A stretch of DNA of 64,000 nucleotides, taken from Methylocystis heyeri (lineage in GTDB: Bacteria > Pseudomonadota > Alphaproteobacteria > Rhizobiales > Beijerinckiaceae). Position numbers and translations under genes: made by a program. Within the stretch, counting starts at the first letter, position 1. The number at the start of each line of letters is the position of its first letter. The notes below the pieces were generated by a model, which made no database searches, was not told the origin of the DNA, and saw only the letters and a list, made by a program, of their open reading frames with translations. Location of the stretch: contig NZ_CP046052.1 in the NCBI RefSeq assembly GCF_004802635.2, forward strand, positions 3,990,501 through 4,054,500, in the 5' to 3' direction. Positions 1 to 9,428 of the stretch are shown here, piece by piece.

Positions 1-1481
1 GTCAGCACGGGGGCCGCGACGCCCTCCGCCCGCGCCAGCGGGGTGGAGACGATCTCGTCGACGCCCTTGATGCGCAGGATCTCTTCGACGATATCGGCCT
101 TGCCTTCGATGTCGGGGCGCCAGCTCGGCGATGTGATTTTCGCGCGCCCTTCGGCGGCGGGCTCGACCGCAAATCCGAGCCGAGCGAGTATCGCCGTCGC
201 CTCCTCTGCAGAAACATCGAGGCCGGTGAGGCGCTTGGTTTCGCTGAAGGGGAAGTCGACCTCGCGCGTTCCCCGCGGCGCGGCGCCCGCCGAAACGACC
301 TGGGACGCTTCGCCCCCGCAAAGCTCGATCACCAGCCTGGTCGCGAGCTCCAGTCCCGGCAGGGTGAATGCGGGGTCGACGCCGCGCTCGAAACGGTAGC
401 GGGCGTCGGTCACGATGCCGAGCTTGCGGCCGGTATGGGCGATATTGTGCGGGTCCCACAGGGCGGACTCGATCAGCACGTCGGTCGTCGATTCGTCGCA
501 ACCCGAGGCCTCGCCGCCCATGACGCCGGCGAGGGACTCGGGTCCCGTCTCATCCGCGATGACGATCATGTCGCGGTCGAGCCGATAGGTTTTGCCGTCG
601 AGCGCCAAAAGCTCCTCGCCATCGCGGGCGCGGCGCACCACGAGGCCGCCTTTCACCTTTGTGGCGTCGAACACATGGAGCGGGCGCGCGCAGTCGAATG
701 TGAGGAAATTGGTGACGTCCACCAGAGCGTTGATGGGGCGCAGGCCGATCGAGCGCAGGCGGTCCTGCAGCCAGGCCGGGCTCGGGCCGTTCTTTACGCC
801 GCGCACGAGGCGCAAGCCGAAGAGAGGCGCGAGATGGGCGTCCTCGGCGGGCAAATCCAGCTTCACGCTCACGGGGGAGGAGAATGCTCCGGCGATGGGC
901 GCGGGCTGCTCCGTCTTCAGCGCGCCGAGGCCGGCCGCCGCGAGATCGCGCGCTATGCCGGAGATGCCGGCGGCGTCGGGCCGGTTGGGGGTGAGGTTGA
1001 TTTCGATCACCGGATCGTCGAGCCCGGCCCAGACGGGATAGACGGCGCCCACGGGCGCGGTTTCCGGCAGTTCGATGATGCCGTCGGAATCGCCGGGAAG
1101 ATCGAGCTCGGCCGCGGAGCACATCATGCCATGCGACTCGACGCCGCGAATGACGCCCTTGCTGAGCGTGAATTTCTTGGCCGGGATGTAAGTCCCCGGC
1201 GCGGCGAAGACGGTTTTGAGCCCGGCCCGGGCGTTGGGCGCGCCGCAGACCACCTGCAGGGGCGCGCCGGAGCCGGCGTCGACCTGACACACCTGCAGCC
1301 GGTCGGCGTTGGGATGGGGCGCCGCCGAGAGAATTTGCGCAATGACGAAATTCCTCAGCTCCGCTGCGGGGTCGTGCACATGCTCGACCTCCAGGCCGAT
1401 GCGCGTGAGCGTTTCGACGATTTCGGCCTGAGAGGCGTTTGTGTCGAGATGGGTTTTGAGCCAGGAGAGGGTGAGTTTCAT
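1..1481 (-). CDS. pheT: phenylalanine-tRNA ligase beta subunit (3' end cut by window)
   Basis: Beta subunit of the cytoplasmic (alpha-beta)2 enzyme that charges tRNA-Phe. The ATG at 1481 opens [13 protein letters not shown], the usual PheT start, and 493 codons lie in the window out of about 800 for the family. A tRNA-binding (EMAP-like) domain begins near residue 42 and contains [11 protein letters not shown]. It is followed by B3/B4-type editing sequence ([12 protein letters not shown] near residue 240) and the start of the B5-type region. It lies 82 bp downstream of pheS on the same strand, the standard pheST order. The frame is open to the window edge with no defect. Identity is very secure. 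Confidence 0.97.
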   Translation of the reverse strand, partial: MKLTLSWLKTHLDTNASQAEIVETLTRIGLEVEHVHDPAAELRNFVIAQILSAAPHPNADRLQVCQVDAGSGAPLQVVCGAPNARAGLKTVFAAPGTYIPAKKFTLSKGVIRGVESHGMMCSAAELDLPGDSDGIIELPETAPVGAVYPVWAGLDDPVIEINLTPNRPDAAGISGIARDLAAAGLGALKTEQPAPIAGAFSSPVSVKLDLPAEDAHLAPLFGLRLVRGVKNGPSPAWLQDRLRSIGLRPINALVDVTNFLTFDCARPLHVFDATKVKGGLVVRRARDGEELLALDGKTYRLDRDMIVIADETGPESLAGVMGGEASGCDESTTDVLIESALWDPHNIAHTGRKLGIVTDARYRFERGVDPAFTLPGLELATRLVIELCGGEASQVVSAGAAPRGTREVDFPFSETKRLTGLDVSAEEATAILARLGFAVEPAAEGRAKITSPSWRPDIEGKADIVEEILRIKGVDEIVSTPLARAEGVAAPVL

Positions 1482-1563
1482 CAGCTTCTACAAATTGAAG
1501 GTTTGCCGCAGGGGGGCGAAAAGCTGCTCAGCCGCTTCTCTTCCAAATTACATGATCTGGCTT

Positions 1564-2646
1564 TTAACCGCTCAGTCCGCCGGCGAGGGTCGGGAAATCC
1601 AGCGGCCGGAAGCCGTAATGCTGCAGCCAGCGCGCATCGGCTTCAAAGAACGCCCTCAGGTCAGGCATGCCATATTTGAGCATGGCGAGGCGATCGATGC
1701 CGACGCCGAAGGCGAAGCCCTGGTAGACGTCGGGATCGAGGCCGCAATTGCGCAGCACATTGGGATGCACCATGCCGCAGCCGAGGATCTCCATGAAATC
1801 CTCGCCCTCGCCGAAGCGGATTTCGCCGCCCTGGCGCCGGCACTGGACGTCGACCTCCATCGACGGTTCGGTGAAGGGAAAGAACGACGGCCGAAAGCGC
1901 AGATTGACCGACTTCACCTCGAAGAACGCCTTCAGGAATTCCTCGAGCGCCCATTTGAGATGGCCGATATGGGTGGTCTGGTCGATGACCAGCCCCTCGA
2001 CCTGATGGAACATCGGCGTATGGGTCTGGTCGCTGTCGCAGCGGTAGGTGCGGCCGGGGCAGATCACGCGGATCGGCGGTTTTTGCGTCAGCATGGTGCG
2101 CACCTGCACCGGGCTGGTGTGCGTCCGCAGCAGCTTGCGCCGGCCGTCGGGGCCGGGCTCGAAGAAGAAAGTGTCGTGCATTTCCCGGGCGGGATGGCCC
2201 TCGGGAAAATTGAGCTTGGTGAAGTTGTAGTCGTCGGATTCGATATCCGGGCCTTCCGCGACGGCGAAGCCCATATCCGCAAAAATGGCGGTGAGCTCGT
2301 CCATGACCTGCGAAAGCGGGTGCAGCCGGCCGCGATCGAGGGCGCTCGCGGGCGGGGCCAAGGTCACGTCCAGCGCTTCGGATTTCAGGCGCGCTTCGAG
2401 CGCCTCGTTCTCGAGCACGGCGCGGCGCGCGGCGATCCGCTCGGTCACCGCGTCCTTGAGCGCGTTGATCCTGGCGCCCTGGGTTTTGCGTTCGTCGGGC
2501 GACATGCGGCCGAGCGTCGCCAGCAGGGCGGAAATCGCTCCCTTTTTGCCGAGAGCCGCGACGCGCACGGCCTCCAGGGCTGTTTCGCTGTCGGCCGCGT
2601 CGATCTGGCGGAGCGTTTCTGTTTCGAGTTCTGCTAAGTCGGTCAT
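1564..2646 (-). CDS. pheS: phenylalanine-tRNA ligase alpha subunit
   Basis: Catalytic alpha subunit of phenylalanyl-tRNA synthetase, 360 residues, normal for the family. The first ~90 residues form the expected charged coiled-coil arm. The class II core follows: motif 2 around [19 protein letters not shown] and motif 3 at [14 protein letters not shown] near the C-terminus, both complete. pheT follows 82 bp downstream. No leader peptide or Phe-rich attenuator is visible in the 64 bp upstream. Start MTDLAELE is typical. Identity is secure. Confidence 0.97.
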   Translation of the reverse strand: MTDLAELETETLRQIDAADSETALEAVRVAALGKKGAISALLATLGRMSPDERKTQGARINALKDAVTERIAARRAVLENEALEARLKSEALDVTLAPPASALDRGRLHPLSQVMDELTAIFADMGFAVAEGPDIESDDYNFTKLNFPEGHPAREMHDTFFFEPGPDGRRKLLRTHTSPVQVRTMLTQKPPIRVICPGRTYRCDSDQTHTPMFHQVEGLVIDQTTHIGHLKWALEEFLKAFFEVKSVNLRFRPSFFPFTEPSMEVDVQCRRQGGEIRFGEGEDFMEILGCGMVHPNVLRNCGLDPDVYQGFAFGVGIDRLAMLKYGMPDLRAFFEADARWLQHYGFRPLDFPTLAGGLSG

Positions 2647-2710
2647 TTGTTCCAGGCCCGCCCGAATTTTGAACCGGGTTCTGCCACGGGCGCCGGCATA
2701 TGTCGAGTAA

Positions 2711-3166
2711 TCAGCTTTCTTCTTCCGGCTGTTTGATATGGGCCCTGAGGGCGAAGAGCTTTTCCAGCCCCATTCCCGCGGCCATCGCCGCCGCGAAAAT
2801 CGCGGCCTTAGCGTCGAAGAGGCCGAGATTGACGATCGCCGGGCCGGGACAGACCCCCGAGAGTCCCCAGCCCACGCCGAAAATCGCGCTGCCGATCAGG
2901 AGTTGCGCATCGACGCCATTGTCCCCGGAAAAGCTGAAGGGCTCGCCGAGCAAAGATCGCTCGAGCCGGCGGGAGAGGAAAAAGGCCAGCATGCCGATTC
3001 CCACCGCGCCTCCCATGACAAAAGCGAGAGAGGGGTCCCAAAGGCCGGCGATGTCCAGAAACCCCTGAACCTTGGGGGGCTGCGTCATGCCCGAGAGGCA
3101 AAGGCCGAAGCCGAACAGCAGGCCGAGGGCGAAAGACGGGATGAGGCTTCTTTTTGACGCGGTCAT
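2711..3166 (-). CDS. YeeE/YedE-type membrane protein, second half-size copy
   Basis: A 151-residue, strongly hydrophobic protein with about four membrane spans. The YeeE/YedE (DUF395/DUF6691) signatures are [15 protein letters not shown] near the N-terminus and [16 protein letters not shown] near residue 105. The family moves reduced sulfur compounds such as thiosulfate across the inner membrane, and half-size members come in adjacent pairs. The ATG at 3166 overlaps the stop of the preceding half-size gene (ATGA), so translation is probably coupled. A much longer open frame extends upstream but only this segment has YeeE character. Substrate is not determinable from sequence; the conserved cysteines fit sulfur handling. 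Confidence 0.85.
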   Translation of the reverse strand: MTASKRSLIPSFALGLLFGFGLCLSGMTQPPKVQGFLDIAGLWDPSLAFVMGGAVGIGMLAFFLSRRLERSLLGEPFSFSGDNGVDAQLLIGSAIFGVGWGLSGVCPGPAIVNLGLFDAKAAIFAAAMAAGMGLEKLFALRAHIKQPEEES

Positions 3167-3594
3167 TGAAAAACGTGCCGAACCAGGAAGACGGTGACGA
3201 TCGCCGTCGCCATGAAGGTCGCGGTCGCGACGGCGGAGCGCAGGGACAGGCGGGAGAGGCCGCAGACGCCATGGCCGCTGGTGCAGCCCGAGCCGAGCCT
3301 CGCGCCGAAACCGACCAGCAGGCCCGCGACGGCGAGAGTCGCCGGGCCGGAGCCGAATTCGGGCCGCGCCAGGGGATGAACCATGGCGAAGGCGGCAGGA
3401 GCGGCCAGAAGACCCGCGATGAAGGCCGCCCGCCATGCGACGTCGCCGGGGCGTGGCGGAATAAGACCGGCGAGAATGCCGCTGACGCCGGCGACGCGTC
3501 CGAGCAGCAAAGCGCAAAGCCCCGCGGCGAGGCCGATCAAAGCCCCGCCCGACAATGCGCTCCATGGTGAAAAATGCAGCCAGTCTATTTGCAT
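3163..3594 (-). CDS. YeeE/YedE-type membrane protein, first half-size copy
   Basis: A 143-residue inner-membrane protein with about four hydrophobic helices and the family motif [21 protein letters not shown] near residue 95. Together with the following half-size protein, with which it overlaps by 4 bp (ATGA), it makes the equivalent of one full-length YeeE/YedE transporter. The ATG at 3594 has an AGGA about 9 bases upstream. The pair lies downstream of a phosphate acetyltransferase-like gene on the same strand with a 30 bp gap, so it may share that transcript. A role in thiosulfate/sulfide-derived sulfur transport is family knowledge, not shown here. Confidence 0.85.
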   Translation of the reverse strand: MQIDWLHFSPWSALSGGALIGLAAGLCALLLGRVAGVSGILAGLIPPRPGDVAWRAAFIAGLLAAPAAFAMVHPLARPEFGSGPATLAVAGLLVGFGARLGSGCTSGHGVCGLSRLSLRSAVATATFMATAIVTVFLVRHVFQ

Positions 3595-3624
3595 TCAGTC
3601 GAGTCCTCGGGTCCTCTTCACCGC

Positions 3625-4563
3625 TCAATTCGCCGGGTGGCGCCAGTGGGCGAAAATCTGCGCCAGCGCGCAGGAGGCGGCGCGGGCTCTTATGTCGTCG
3701 GCGCGGCTGGTGAGAACGATCGGCGTCCGCGCGCCCAAAGCGAGGCCGGCGGTCTCGGCTCCGCCGAGAAACACCAGCTGCTTGGCCAATATGTTGCCGG
3801 CGTCCAGCTCCGGGGCCACCAGAATATCGGCGTCGCCCGCCACCGTCGAACGTATGCCCTTGGTCGCGGCGGCTTCGCGAGAGATCGCGTTGTCGAAGGC
3901 CAGCGGCCCGTCCAGCTCCGCGCCGAGGATCTGGCCCCGGTCCGCCATCTTGCACAGCGCGGCGGCGTCGATGGTGGACGGAATCTTGGCTTCGACCTCC
4001 TCGACCGCGGAGAGCAGGGCCACCTTCGGCCGTTCTATCCCGAGGGCGTGGGCGAGATCGATCGCATTGCGGACGATGTCGCGCTTCTCGTCCAGCGTCG
4101 GCGCGATGTTTATGGCGGCGTCGGTGATCAGAAGCGGTTTGGGGTAGGTTTTCACGTCGAGGACGAACACATGGCTCATCCGCCGATCGGTGCGCAGGCC
4201 GTGCTGCTTGTCGACCACGGCCTCCATCAGTTCGCCGGTGTGCAGCGACCCTTTTTTGAGGGCGTCGAGCTTGCAGTGGCGCGCAAGCGCGACGGCGGCC
4301 TCGGCGGCGGCGTGGCTGTGGGGGGCGTCCACGATCTCGACCCCGGCGAGCGAGACGCCGCCGGCCATGGCGACCGCCTCGATCTTGCTGCGGGGCCCGA
4401 TCAGCACGGGAATGATGAGGCCAAGGTCGCGAGCCGCCAGCGCGCCCGCCAGCGAGGGAGCGTCGCAGGGATGCACGACCCCCATTTTGATCGGGGGCAA
4501 GGCGGCGGCGCGCTTTATCAGACCCTCGAAGAACCGCCCGCTGACGGCGTTCGGAGCTTGCAT
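3625..4563 (-). CDS. phosphate acetyl/butyryltransferase family protein
   Basis: A 312-residue protein of the PTA_PTB family (phosphate acetyl- or butyryltransferase), which interconverts acyl-CoA and acyl phosphate. Visible family landmarks are RMSHVFVLDVKTYPKPLLI with ITDAAINIAPTLDEK near residue 135-160, and the C-terminal segment ILAKQLVFLGGAETAGLALG. The length matches the short, Ptb-like form without the N-terminal regulatory domain of Pta. The ATG at 4563 has a good AGGAGA Shine-Dalgarno. No acetate kinase gene is next to it. Similar proteins are often fused to or adjacent to a MaoC hydratase; that domain is absent. True acyl specificity is unknown. Confidence 0.85.
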   Translation of the reverse strand: MQAPNAVSGRFFEGLIKRAAALPPIKMGVVHPCDAPSLAGALAARDLGLIIPVLIGPRSKIEAVAMAGGVSLAGVEIVDAPHSHAAAEAAVALARHCKLDALKKGSLHTGELMEAVVDKQHGLRTDRRMSHVFVLDVKTYPKPLLITDAAINIAPTLDEKRDIVRNAIDLAHALGIERPKVALLSAVEEVEAKIPSTIDAAALCKMADRGQILGAELDGPLAFDNAISREAAATKGIRSTVAGDADILVAPELDAGNILAKQLVFLGGAETAGLALGARTPIVLTSRADDIRARAASCALAQIFAHWRHPAN

Positions 4564-4635
4564 GGTTTCTCCTGTGTCCGATTAAGGCGCAGGCCAAGAG
4601 CGGATCTTGCGCCTCGCGCGGCGAGATTTCGCTTT

Positions 4636-5031
4636 TTACGCGGTCCGTATGCAGGTGTCGGAGATTCTTTCCGGGCTGGAGGCGAGGCCGATCCATCGGT
4701 CGACCAGATCCGGGTCGAAGCCGGATTCGCAGCGCGCGTCCACTTGCATCAGCGGACGACGAATGAGCAGCGGTTCGGCGATCATCAGGTCGAGGGCTTC
4801 GTTTGCGCCGAGCGTCTCGATCTTTATCTCGCCCGATTTCACGCGCGGCGATGCGGGGTTGAACCATTCCCGCACCGGTTTTTCGCCAAAGAAGGCGGCG
4901 AGCCGCGCCGCCGTCCAGGGTTCGGCGAGCAGGCTGCGGACCTCCAATTCATGGCCGGAGGCGCGCAGCAGGGCCTTTTGCTTGGCGTTTCCGCCGCAGC
5001 CGGGTTTTTCGAAGAAAATTACATGCGCCAT
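4636..5031 (-). CDS. ArsC-family, nitrogenase-associated-like protein
   Basis: A 131-residue thioredoxin-fold protein of the ArsC/Spx type. It opens MAHVIFFEKPGCGGNAKQKA, which resembles the nitrogenase-associated subgroup (EKPGCxxNxxQK) found in nif regions of diazotrophs. The redox Cys is residue 12, and the ArsC-like RRPLMQVD (LxRRP) sits near residue 96. The ATG at 5031 has GGAAAG 7 bases upstream; a longer frame starting further upstream lacks a ribosome site. No nif gene is in the window, so the nitrogen-fixation link is family-based inference. An arsenate-reductase-like function is the alternative, but there are no ars neighbours. Confidence 0.7.
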   Translation of the reverse strand: MAHVIFFEKPGCGGNAKQKALLRASGHELEVRSLLAEPWTAARLAAFFGEKPVREWFNPASPRVKSGEIKIETLGANEALDLMIAEPLLIRRPLMQVDARCESGFDPDLVDRWIGLASSPERISDTCIRTA

Positions 5032-5176
5032 GTGATCTTTCCGTGGGGCGTCCGCCGCTTGCGGCGGGAAGTCCGTCGGCTTTTGGGCGAAACGCCGCGG
5101 GGATAATCCAGCGACCACAGGCTAGCGTATTTTTGTGCGTTGCGAAACGCCCGAACCGGGGCGGCGAACGCGCGGA

Positions 5177-5950
5177 TCAGGTTTCCGCTCCGAATTTATG
5201 CAGATGGGCGCCATGCGCCGAAAGCCAGGCTTCGGCGCGGTCCACTTCCGCCGAAAGCTGGCGCGCCAGCGCCCAGAAGCGCGGAGAGTGGTTGAGGTGG
5301 ACGAGATGCGCGACTTCATGCGCGGCGAGGTAATCGAGCACGAAGGGCGGCGCCATGATCAGGCGCCATGAAAAATTCAACGAGCCCGCCGCCGAGCAGG
5401 AGCCCCAACGGCTCACCGTGTCCCGCAAACCTATCGGGCGGGGAGCGACCCCGATAGCGCGCGTATGCCTCTCGATCGAGGCTTCGAGGTCGCGCCGGGC
5501 TTCCCGCTTGAGATAGTCGCGCACCCGCCGCTGCATATGCTCGCGTCCCCCGGCGACATAAAGCCCATGGGCCGGCGCTCCCGGGGCGGCTTCCCGCAGG
5601 GGCTCGCTCCAGACGACGCCGCGGGCGCCTGGAACATTGAGCAGAAGATGATCGAGGCCGCGCAAAGGAGCGACGGCGCCGTGCTCGAAAGGAATGACCG
5701 CCGGGAGCCTTTTGAGGCGGGCCGCGATCCAGGCCGCATGGCCCTCGGCGAAAGCGCGGGCGTCGCGCAGAGAACCGCGCTGGGGCATTGTGAGAACGGC
5801 GTCGCGCGCCGCGAAACGCACGCGCAGGGTGAAGCGCCGCGCGCTCGGCAGGCGCCTCAAGGTCACGACGATGGTCTCGCCCGCGTGGTTCAGGACGAGT
5901 TGGGAAGAACTCGCCGGCGGCGGGGTCTCTTTACGCAAGAGAGAAGGCAT
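5177..5950 (-). CDS. YgjP-like (DUF45) metallopeptidase
   Basis: A 257-residue protein of the YgjP/SprT-like zinc metallopeptidase family. The zinc motif HEVAH is near residue 215 and the third His probably lies in LNHSPRFW just after. Upstream, RDTVSRWGSCSAAGSLNFSW is the characteristic DUF45 segment. It is predicted cytoplasmic, with no signal peptide. Function in bacteria is poorly known. It stands 145 bp upstream of the ArsC-like gene, on the same strand. Family assignment is secure; substrate is unknown. Confidence 0.9.
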   Translation of the reverse strand: MPSLLRKETPPPASSSQLVLNHAGETIVVTLRRLPSARRFTLRVRFAARDAVLTMPQRGSLRDARAFAEGHAAWIAARLKRLPAVIPFEHGAVAPLRGLDHLLLNVPGARGVVWSEPLREAAPGAPAHGLYVAGGREHMQRRVRDYLKREARRDLEASIERHTRAIGVAPRPIGLRDTVSRWGSCSAAGSLNFSWRLIMAPPFVLDYLAAHEVAHLVHLNHSPRFWALARQLSAEVDRAEAWLSAHGAHLHKFGAET

Positions 5951-6032
5951 GCAGCCATGCTAACCCGAAACGCCGGTGAGTCGCGACCGCGCTACATCGC
6001 GCGCGCAGGATTTTTTGTGCGCCTTCCCCGCC

Positions 6033-6683
6033 TCACAAATAGCGTTCGAGCTCATGCGCCGCTTCGGCGGGTTTTCGGGAGACGTTGAACGCGCCGACAA
6101 AGCGGCCGTTCTTGTCCATCAGATAGACGATGCTGGTGTGGTCCACGCCGTAGTCGGCCGCGTCGCCGGGAGCGCGCTTGGCGTAGATGCGGTATTCTTT
6201 CAGCATCGGGTCGAGCGCCTCGTGAGCGCCTGTCAGTCCCACGATGCGAGGATCGAAGCTCGAAAGATAATCCTTCAGGGTCTGGGGGGTGTCGCGCTCG
6301 GGATCCACGGTCACGAACAACGCGCCGATTTTTGCGTCGGGACCGAGCGTCCGCAGCGCCTCCGACATTTCGAACAGCGTCGTGTGGCAGATATCGGGGC
6401 AATGGGTGTAGCCGAAGAACACCAGATAGGGACGGCCGACCATATCCGCATTGGTGAAGGTTCCGCCTTCGTGGCGGACCAGGCTGAAAGGCCCGCCGAC
6501 CTCCGGCGTGGTCGCCGGGCGGCTGGTGAGACCGACGAAAGCGGCGAACAGCAGCGCGCTGGCGACGCCGATCGCGATGAGCGGCTTCGTCGCGACGGCC
6601 GGGCCCTTGGCTTCGTTTCCGGCGTTTCGTTTCGCTGTGCGTCCGGTCGTTTTTTTTGTTTTGCTTCTTGCTTCATCCGACAT
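6033..6683 (-). CDS. SCO1/SenC-family copper chaperone
   Basis: A 216-residue membrane-anchored thioredoxin-fold protein. A lysine-rich cytoplasmic tail (residues 1-33) precedes one hydrophobic helix (about 34-52), then the periplasmic SCO domain. The copper ligands are present: CPDIC (Cys95, Cys99) and His182 in VDHTSIVYL. The family delivers copper to the CuA site of cytochrome c oxidase or acts as a thiol redox protein. No cox genes are nearby. The ATG at 6683 has only a weak ribosome site. A DUF411 copper-associated protein lies 5 kb away, but there is no operon link. Confidence 0.93.
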   Translation of the reverse strand: MSDEARSKTKKTTGRTAKRNAGNEAKGPAVATKPLIAIGVASALLFAAFVGLTSRPATTPEVGGPFSLVRHEGGTFTNADMVGRPYLVFFGYTHCPDICHTTLFEMSEALRTLGPDAKIGALFVTVDPERDTPQTLKDYLSSFDPRIVGLTGAHEALDPMLKEYRIYAKRAPGDAADYGVDHTSIVYLMDKNGRFVGAFNVSRKPAEAAHELERYL

Positions 6684-6778
6684 GAGGTGCCTATCCCAGC
6701 GAAGCTTCGTTTACCGCCGTCCTCTGCGGCGCCTATCGCGTTGCGGACGACCGGCGGCCGCCGCATCGGCGCAATCTT

Positions 6779-7144
6779 TCAGTCCACCATAACGATATGA
6801 GCGTCGTTGCACAGATCCAATGCGCCGGCGTCGTCCGCGTCGTCGAATTTCCAGCGCGCCTGAAACAGGCAGCCTGTGGCTCGTTCCAGTTTCAGATCGG
6901 CTTTTTCGCCTGCGGGGAGGGGCTTGTCCAGCTTCGCGACGATCAGTTCCGGCGCGGGCCCCGAGCCTTTCTTCGCTATGGTGAAGCTCTGGAGCGAGAC
7001 GCTCCGTTTGTTCTCGAGCGTCACCACGACCGGAGGCTCCCGTCTTACGGCGTCTCGTTTGGACGCGGCTTTTGCCGCCCCGACCTGCGTCGCGACGACG
7101 CAGATCACGAGTGCCGAGCGGGCGAGCGCTAAACGCGAACTCAT
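6779..7144 (-). CDS. small secreted protein, unknown function
   Basis: A predicted 121-residue exported protein. The start at 7144 is chosen because it gives a clean signal peptide (MSSRLALARSALVICVVATQ, then an AKAAS cleavage site) and has AGGA about 10 bases upstream; an in-frame start 54 bp further upstream would hide the signal peptide. The mature part is about 95 residues with two cysteines (GCLF and DLCND) that could form a disulfide. No family recognised. It lies 95 bp upstream of SCO1 on the same strand, so a periplasmic partnership is possible but not supported by more than position. Confidence 0.75.
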   Translation of the reverse strand: MSSRLALARSALVICVVATQVGAAKAASKRDAVRREPPVVVTLENKRSVSLQSFTIAKKGSGPAPELIVAKLDKPLPAGEKADLKLERATGCLFQARWKFDDADDAGALDLCNDAHIVMVD

Positions 7145-7283
7145 CGGGGGTGATCCTGTTGCGGCGGGGAATCTACCCTGTCCGCCCGTTTTCGCCAAGG
7201 GCGCCCGGCCCGCGCTCTACTCGCCTTATCTGATTTGCTTTTCGCCGGCGGAAAGCCGCTTTCGGGCTTTTTCGCGAACCCGC

Positions 7284-8159
7284 TCATCCATTTGGATGGA
7301 AAGGCGATCTGGACACGCCCTCGCTCAGCGGCGCCTCCAGGAAAAAGTCCAGAATGGCCTCCTCCGCGGGATCGACCGCATAAGAGGTGAAATCGGTCAC
7401 GCCCTCTTCGCGTAGGGCGGCGACGTCTATGAAAAAGTTGCCTGAGCAAGAGCGGGCGGGGCGGGTGAGAACGGCGTGGGCCGCATCCGCGACGATCTCG
7501 GGCTTGCGCGAGCGGCGCAGGGCCGCCTCGCCGCCCAGCAGATTGCCGACGGCCGCGGTCGCTATCGCGGTTTCGGGCCAAAGGGAATTTACGGCGACGC
7601 CCTCAGGCGCGAGCTCCCGCGCCAGACCCAGCGTCACGAGGCTCATGCCGTATTTGGCGATCGTATAGGCGAGATTGGGGGCGAACCACTTGGGATTGAG
7701 GTCGAGCGGGGGCGAAAGCGTCAATATATGCGGGTTTCCCGCCTTTTTCAGATGCGGTAGAGCCAGCTTGGAGCAAAGATAGGCGCCGCGCGCATTGACC
7801 TGCTGCATCAGATCGTAGCGCTTCATGTCCAGCGTCTCGACGCCGCGCAGATCGATCGCGCTGGCGTTGTTGACGAGAATATCTAGCCCGCCGAAGGTCT
7901 TCGCCGTCTCGGCGACCGCGGCCTCGACCTGGTCTTCGAAGCGGATGTCGCAGGCGAGCGGCAAGGCCTTGCCGCCGGCGGCTTCGATCTCTTTCGCGGC
8001 GGTGTGGATCGTACCGGGAAGCTTCGGGTGCGGCGCCGCGCTTTTCGCGACGATCGCCACATTGGCGCCGTCCCGGGCCGCCCTGAGCGCGATGGCGAGA
8101 CCGATGCCGCGGCTGGCGCCCGTGATGAACAGCGTTTTTCCGGCGAGAGATCGACCCAT
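7284..8159 (-). CDS. short-chain dehydrogenase/reductase (HSDL2-like)
   Basis: A 291-residue NAD(P)-dependent oxidoreductase with the full SDR signature: cofactor loop TGASRGIG (residues 13-20), NNAS near residue 96, and the catalytic YTIAK near residue 165. The sequence around the active site (SPPLDLNPKWF) and the length resemble the SDR_c/HSDL2-like group rather than FabG. Substrate is unknown. It is transcribed away from the CTAG-bounded repeat at 8242-8344 and followed by the small secreted protein gene 139 bp downstream. Confidence 0.9.
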   Translation of the reverse strand: MGRSLAGKTLFITGASRGIGLAIALRAARDGANVAIVAKSAAPHPKLPGTIHTAAKEIEAAGGKALPLACDIRFEDQVEAAVAETAKTFGGLDILVNNASAIDLRGVETLDMKRYDLMQQVNARGAYLCSKLALPHLKKAGNPHILTLSPPLDLNPKWFAPNLAYTIAKYGMSLVTLGLARELAPEGVAVNSLWPETAIATAAVGNLLGGEAALRRSRKPEIVADAAHAVLTRPARSCSGNFFIDVAALREEGVTDFTSYAVDPAEEAILDFFLEAPLSEGVSRSPFHPNG

Positions 8160-8241
8160 GCCATTATCCCTGCTGCGGGCGCATTATTGCGATGGTGACG
8201 CGCTTCGATTTGTCCTCGGGGCGCGCCCCGGCCGGCTCAGC

Positions 8242-8344
8242 CTAGAGCGCTTTCAGCCGAAGTGGATGCCGGTTCGGCGTTGGAAACGCGTTAAAACAAA
8301 AGCTTAGCGTGTCTTCATGTTTCCGGAACACGAAGACACTCTAG
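8242..8344. repeat. CTAG-bounded intergenic repeat, copy A
   Basis: A 103 bp non-coding element that begins and ends with CTAG. Its 5' half (CTAGAGCGCTTTCAGCCGAA, then GGTTCGGCGT and GGAAACGCGT followed by AAAACAAAA) closely matches the element at 50666-50789, and more loosely the one at 26936-26993. It lies between the start of the SDR gene and the end of hisG. The CTAG edges and dispersed copies suggest a small non-autonomous mobile or palindromic element of a kind seen in related genomes; mobility is inferred. Confidence 0.8.
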
Positions 8345-8426
8345 CCGATCTGGTACGCCCCGCAAGCGGGCCGGCCCGTTTCGCAGCGCATTCCCATCGA
8401 AATGCGCTTCGGGCGCAGGCAAGGCG

Positions 8427-9428
8427 TCAGCCCTGCTCCAGCCTGCCGGCGAGGCGGCTCCAGAGAGCGTTGTCGGCGCGGAAGACATAGTCCAGCCGGC
8501 CGCTCGTCACGGTCTGGGCCCCATGCGCAATGAGCCAGTCGGCGAGCGCGGGCACCTTGCCGGCGGGGGCGCTGAGCGCGAGCCCGCCATCCCCGTCGCG
8601 CTGGCGCAGACAGGCTCCGAACTTGGACTCCGCCTTGCGCAGAATCTTGTCGGTGACTTCGGGCAGGCTGGTCTTGACCTCCCTCGTGGTGCGGGCTTCT
8701 TCTTCCGCCGCGATGCGCGAGAGAATGATGCGCGCCGCCTCGCGCGCCTGTTCGCCCCAGGGAGCGCCGAGCGAGGCCACGAGATTGGCCTGCGAGCGCA
8801 GGATCACGCCGTCGTCGAGGGTTTTGAGGGCGTTCGCGGCGAGCGTCGCGCCCGTCGTGGTGATGTCCACGATGAGGTCCGCAGAACCCGCCGCCGGAGC
8901 GCCCTCGGTCGCGCCCGAGCTTTCGACGATGCGGTAGTCGCTCACGCCGTGGGCGGCGAAAAAACGCCTCGTGGTGTTGACATATTTGGTGGCGACCCGC
9001 AGCCCGCGGCCATGGCGGGCGCGAAATCCCCCCGCGACGTCGGCGAGGTCGGCCATGTCGCGGACGTCGATCCAGGCCTGGGGCACGGCGACGACGACAT
9101 TGGCGGCGCCGAAGCCCAGCGGGGCGAGCAGTTCCACGCGCCGGGCCGCTTCTTCGATTTCCTCCCGGATGAGGTCTTCGCCGGTGACGCCGAAATGCAC
9201 CTCGCCGCGCGCGAGCCGCCCCGTGATCTCCGAGGCCGATAGAAAGGCGGCCTCCACATTGTCGACGCCGGCCAGCGTTCCCCGGTAGTCGCGCGCGCCG
9301 CGGCCCTGCTGCAGCTCGAGTCCCGCGCGGGCGAAAAACGCGAAAGCGTTCTCCTGCAATCGGCCTTTAGAGGGGACGGCCACGATCAGCTTGTCGGCGG
9401 CGCTGTTTTTCTCGCCCTGGTTGGTCAT
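8427..9428 (-). CDS. hisG: ATP phosphoribosyltransferase
   Basis: First enzyme of histidine biosynthesis: condenses ATP with PRPP. 333 residues. Start MTNQGEKN at 9428 overlaps the hisZ stop by ATGA, indicating coupled translation; the open frame continues upstream only as an artefact antisense to nothing else. The catalytic domain shows [10 protein letters not shown] near residue 16 and the PRPP loop region [15 protein letters not shown] near residue 190. HisG proteins that pair with HisZ are usually short (~210-230), but this one has about 100 extra C-terminal residues, as in some alphaproteobacteria. Identity is secure. Confidence 0.95.
   Translation of the reverse strand: MTNQGEKNSAADKLIVAVPSKGRLQENAFAFFARAGLELQQGRGARDYRGTLAGVDNVEAAFLSASEITGRLARGEVHFGVTGEDLIREEIEEAARRVELLAPLGFGAANVVVAVPQAWIDVRDMADLADVAGGFRARHGRGLRVATKYVNTTRRFFAAHGVSDYRIVESSGATEGAPAAGSADLIVDITTTGATLAANALKTLDDGVILRSQANLVASLGAPWGEQAREAARIILSRIAAEEEARTTREVKTSLPEVTDKILRKAESKFGACLRQRDGDGGLALSAPAGKVPALADWLIAHGAQTVTSGRLDYVFRADNALWSRLAGRLEQG

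Noticed and set aside
435-1679. Long open frame (414 residues) on the + strand
   Set aside because: Antisense to pheT, low-complexity Arg/Gly/Ala content typical of GC-rich shadow frames, and pheT on the other strand is unmistakable.
2711-4867. 718-residue open frame on the - strand
   Set aside because: Only its last 151 residues (YeeE-like) are real; the rest is a shadow of the first YeeE copy and the phosphate acetyltransferase-like gene.
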